Assembly: GCA_949127695.1 (NCBI GenBank)
Contig: CASBQH010000221.1
Span: 1 to 6,723, forward strand
Reading direction: 5' to 3'
DNA: 6,723 bases
DNA from: Synechococcales cyanobacterium PMM_0073
GTDB taxonomy: Bacteria; Cyanobacteriota; Cyanobacteriia; Elainellales; Elainellaceae
Positions 5,395 to 6,723 of the stretch are shown here, piece by piece. The translations under genes and the position numbers were made by a program. Below the pieces are notes generated by a model. That model searched no databases. It was given only the letters and a program-made list of their open reading frames with translations, and was not told the origin of the DNA. Every line of letters begins with the position of its first letter. Positions within the stretch are counted from its first letter, which is position 1.

Positions 5395-6651
5395 ATGACC
5401 ACCGCAACTCCTCCTGCCTCGGCTCCCCCCATTAGCCAACTCGGAGCCGCAGCTTGGGCTAAAAAAAATCTGTTTAGCAGCCCGTTCAACACTGCTCTGA
5501 CGATTGTCAGCGGTCTATTTCTGGTTTGGGTGGTTTCGACCCTACTAATTTGGGCGTTTACTCAAGCAAACTGGGCGGTGATTCCGGCCAACTTCCGGCT
5601 GCTAATGGTGGGGCGATACCCAATTAATCTAGTCTGGCGCATCTGGCTAGGGCTAGGGCTGATTGTGGTGGCAGCGGGCTTGAGCTGGGGCGTGCTGGCG
5701 CGCAACTCGCGGCTGTTTGATCGGAGCGGGCTGATTCGGCTGGGTATTCTGGCCGCAGTCTTGGCGGTGGGATTGGTCTTGCTAAGCGATCCAGCTTCAG
5801 TGGTGATTGCGCTGGGGCTGCTCGTGCTGCTGGTTGGCTTGGCTTTTGTCGGGCAGCAGGTCGGTAAAGTCATACCGACCTTTGGCAACTGGCTGCCGTT
5901 AGTCTGGCTGGTGGCTTTTCTGATTAGCTACAGCTTGATTCGGGGCTTTCTGATTGGCAGGCCAGTCAAGTCAGATGATTTGGGCGGACTGCTGTTGACT
6001 CTGCTGGCGGCTTCGGTAAGTATTGTGCTGTCGTTTCCATTCGGGATTTTGCTGGCGCTGGGGCGGCGCAGCGATCTGCCGGTGATTCGACTGCTCTCAA
6101 CTATTTATATTGAGGTGATTCGAGGCTTGCCCCTGATCACAATTCTATTTGCCTCGCAGTTTTTGGTACCGCTGGTGCTGCCGCCCTATATTCGCACTGA
6201 CCGTTTGATTCGCGCCGTGATTGGTCTGACCATGTTCAGCGCCGCCTACTTGGCCGAAAACGTGCGGGGCGGCTTGCAAGCTGTGCCCAGAGGTCAGGCC
6301 GAGGCTTCTAAAGCGCTGGGGATGAATCCGCTTTTGACCACTGGGCTAATTGTGCTACCACAGGCGCTGAAGGCGGTGATTCCGACAATGGTCGGGCAGT
6401 TTATTAGCCTGTTCAAAGATACTTCACTGCTGACGATTATTGGCTTTACGGAGCTGTTAGGCATTGGCCAGACGGTACTCGCCAACCCGCAGTACCTGGG
6501 CCGCAACGTTGAAGTCTATACCTTCATCGGCTTAATTTATTTTCTCTGCTGCTACGCCATGTCAACAGCCAGTCAGCGTCTAGAGCGGCAGCTTAACAGT
6601 TCGGGCACTCAAGTCGTTACGCCAGCGCTAGACCCGGCAGCAGAGCCTTAA
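5395..6651 (+). CDS. aapM: Amino-acid ABC transporter permease (AapM/NatH type)
   Basis: This 418-residue protein is the second channel subunit and pairs with AapQ. A Pro/Ala-rich cytoplasmic start (1-20) is followed by hydrophobic segments at about 35-56, 78-100, 113-130, 135-153 and 166-187, then the core permease domain from about 197. The core has a segment at 197-222, VIRGLPLITILF (241-252), SAAYLAENVRGGLQ (282-295) and a well-conserved EAA loop: E303-A-S-K-A-L-G309, nine residues, then I319-V-L-P322. The last membrane segment lies near 375-395. The extra N-terminal segments are typical of AapM/BztC-type proteins and absent from the short HisM type. The ATG at 5395 is the first in the frame and lacks a clear Shine-Dalgarno, so translation may depend partly on coupling to aapQ. 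A short repeated CTCATCAA (6672-6679 and 6683-6690) and then the ATPase start follow. Confidence 0.93.
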   Translation: MTTATPPASAPPISQLGAAAWAKKNLFSSPFNTALTIVSGLFLVWVVSTLLIWAFTQANWAVIPANFRLLMVGRYPINLVWRIWLGLGLIVVAAGLSWGVLARNSRLFDRSGLIRLGILAAVLAVGLVLLSDPASVVIALGLLVLLVGLAFVGQQVGKVIPTFGNWLPLVWLVAFLISYSLIRGFLIGRPVKSDDLGGLLLTLLAASVSIVLSFPFGILLALGRRSDLPVIRLLSTIYIEVIRGLPLITILFASQFLVPLVLPPYIRTDRLIRAVIGLTMFSAAYLAENVRGGLQAVPRGQAEASKALGMNPLLTTGLIVLPQALKAVIPTMVGQFISLFKDTSLLTIIGFTELLGIGQTVLANPQYLGRNVEVYTFIGLIYFLCCYAMSTASQRLERQLNSSGTQVVTPALDPAAEP

Positions 6652-6695
6652 ATTGCTGCTACTTTAGATTGCTCATCAAACCCTCATCAACACCC

Positions 6696-6699
6696 AGGA
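6696..6699 (+). promoter_or_regulatory. Shine-Dalgarno for the gene starting at 6707
   Basis: AGGA stands seven bases before ATG 6707, the best-placed ribosome binding site in the operon. Its presence supports the truncated frame at the window end as a real gene. The two permease genes lack one, so the ATPase may be translated more efficiently. Confidence 0.6.
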
Positions 6700-6706
6700 C
6701 AGATCC

Positions 6707-6723
6707 ATGACCCAACCCCAAAC
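6707..6723 (+). CDS. Start of a fourth operon gene, probably the amino-acid ABC transporter ATPase (partial)
   Basis: Only the first five codons are inside the window (MTQPQ, plus two bases). The ATG is 55 bases after the aapM stop and has AGGA seven bases upstream. The residues say nothing about function. The ATPase call rests on operon order: aapJ-aapQ-aapM is usually followed by aapP, and the Anabaena natF-natG-natH cluster is followed by bgtA, both ATP-binding subunits. Walker A, signature and Walker B motifs would lie beyond the window. Confidence 0.6.

Noticed and set aside
5562..5888. Minus-strand open frame of 108 codons inside aapM
   Set aside because: It is antisense to membrane segments, rich in Ser/Thr/Pro as expected for a reverse complement of hydrophobic codons, and has no ribosome site of note.
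1..6723. CRISPR array, tRNA/rRNA genes, insertion sequence or phage remnants
   Set aside because: No regularly spaced repeats, no cloverleaf or rRNA-like stretches, no transposase or integrase frame and no terminal inverted repeats were seen; the coding sequences look compositionally uniform.

Overview
This is most likely chromosomal DNA from a cyanobacterium, possibly of the Leptolyngbya/Synechococcus-like grade; the genus is a guess. The evidence is a long cyanobacterial-type SppA protease, a type 2 isopentenyl-diphosphate isomerase end, an AapJQM/NatFGH-type amino-acid ABC transporter cluster, short proteins of a cyanobacterial flavour, and a textbook NtcA-activated promoter. All genes lie on the + strand. 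Identifications come from reading the sequence and from family knowledge, without a database search.

Layout: (1) positions 1-236 hold the C-terminal end of type 2 IPP isomerase (fni). (2) 274-2094 is sppA, a complete membrane-anchored S49 protease with both catalytic residues present, 37 bases after fni. (3) 2222-2419 and 2552-2779 are two small proteins of unknown function. (4) 2780-3055 is a 276-base regulatory gap with no gene. It holds a tandem 13-base repeat, a perfect NtcA site with a correctly spaced -10 box, a second relaxed NtcA-like site with its own -10-like box, and two exact copies of a separate 13-base element. (5) 3056-6651 holds aapJ (substrate-binding lipoprotein), aapQ and aapM (the two permeases). 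A strong hairpin separates aapJ from aapQ. (6) At 6707 a fourth frame begins after a good Shine-Dalgarno and runs off the window; from operon order it should be the ATPase.

How it works together: AapJ should bind amino acids in the periplasm and deliver them to an AapQ/AapM channel driven by the ATPase. The NtcA promoter predicts induction under nitrogen limitation. The hairpin after aapJ would allow more binding protein than permease to be made. SppA upstream may be linked to protein turnover in high light or starvation, but any functional link to the transporter is only suggested by proximity.

I do not see an exotic new system here. The most interesting material is the architecture of the aapJ promoter region and the two uncharacterised small proteins.
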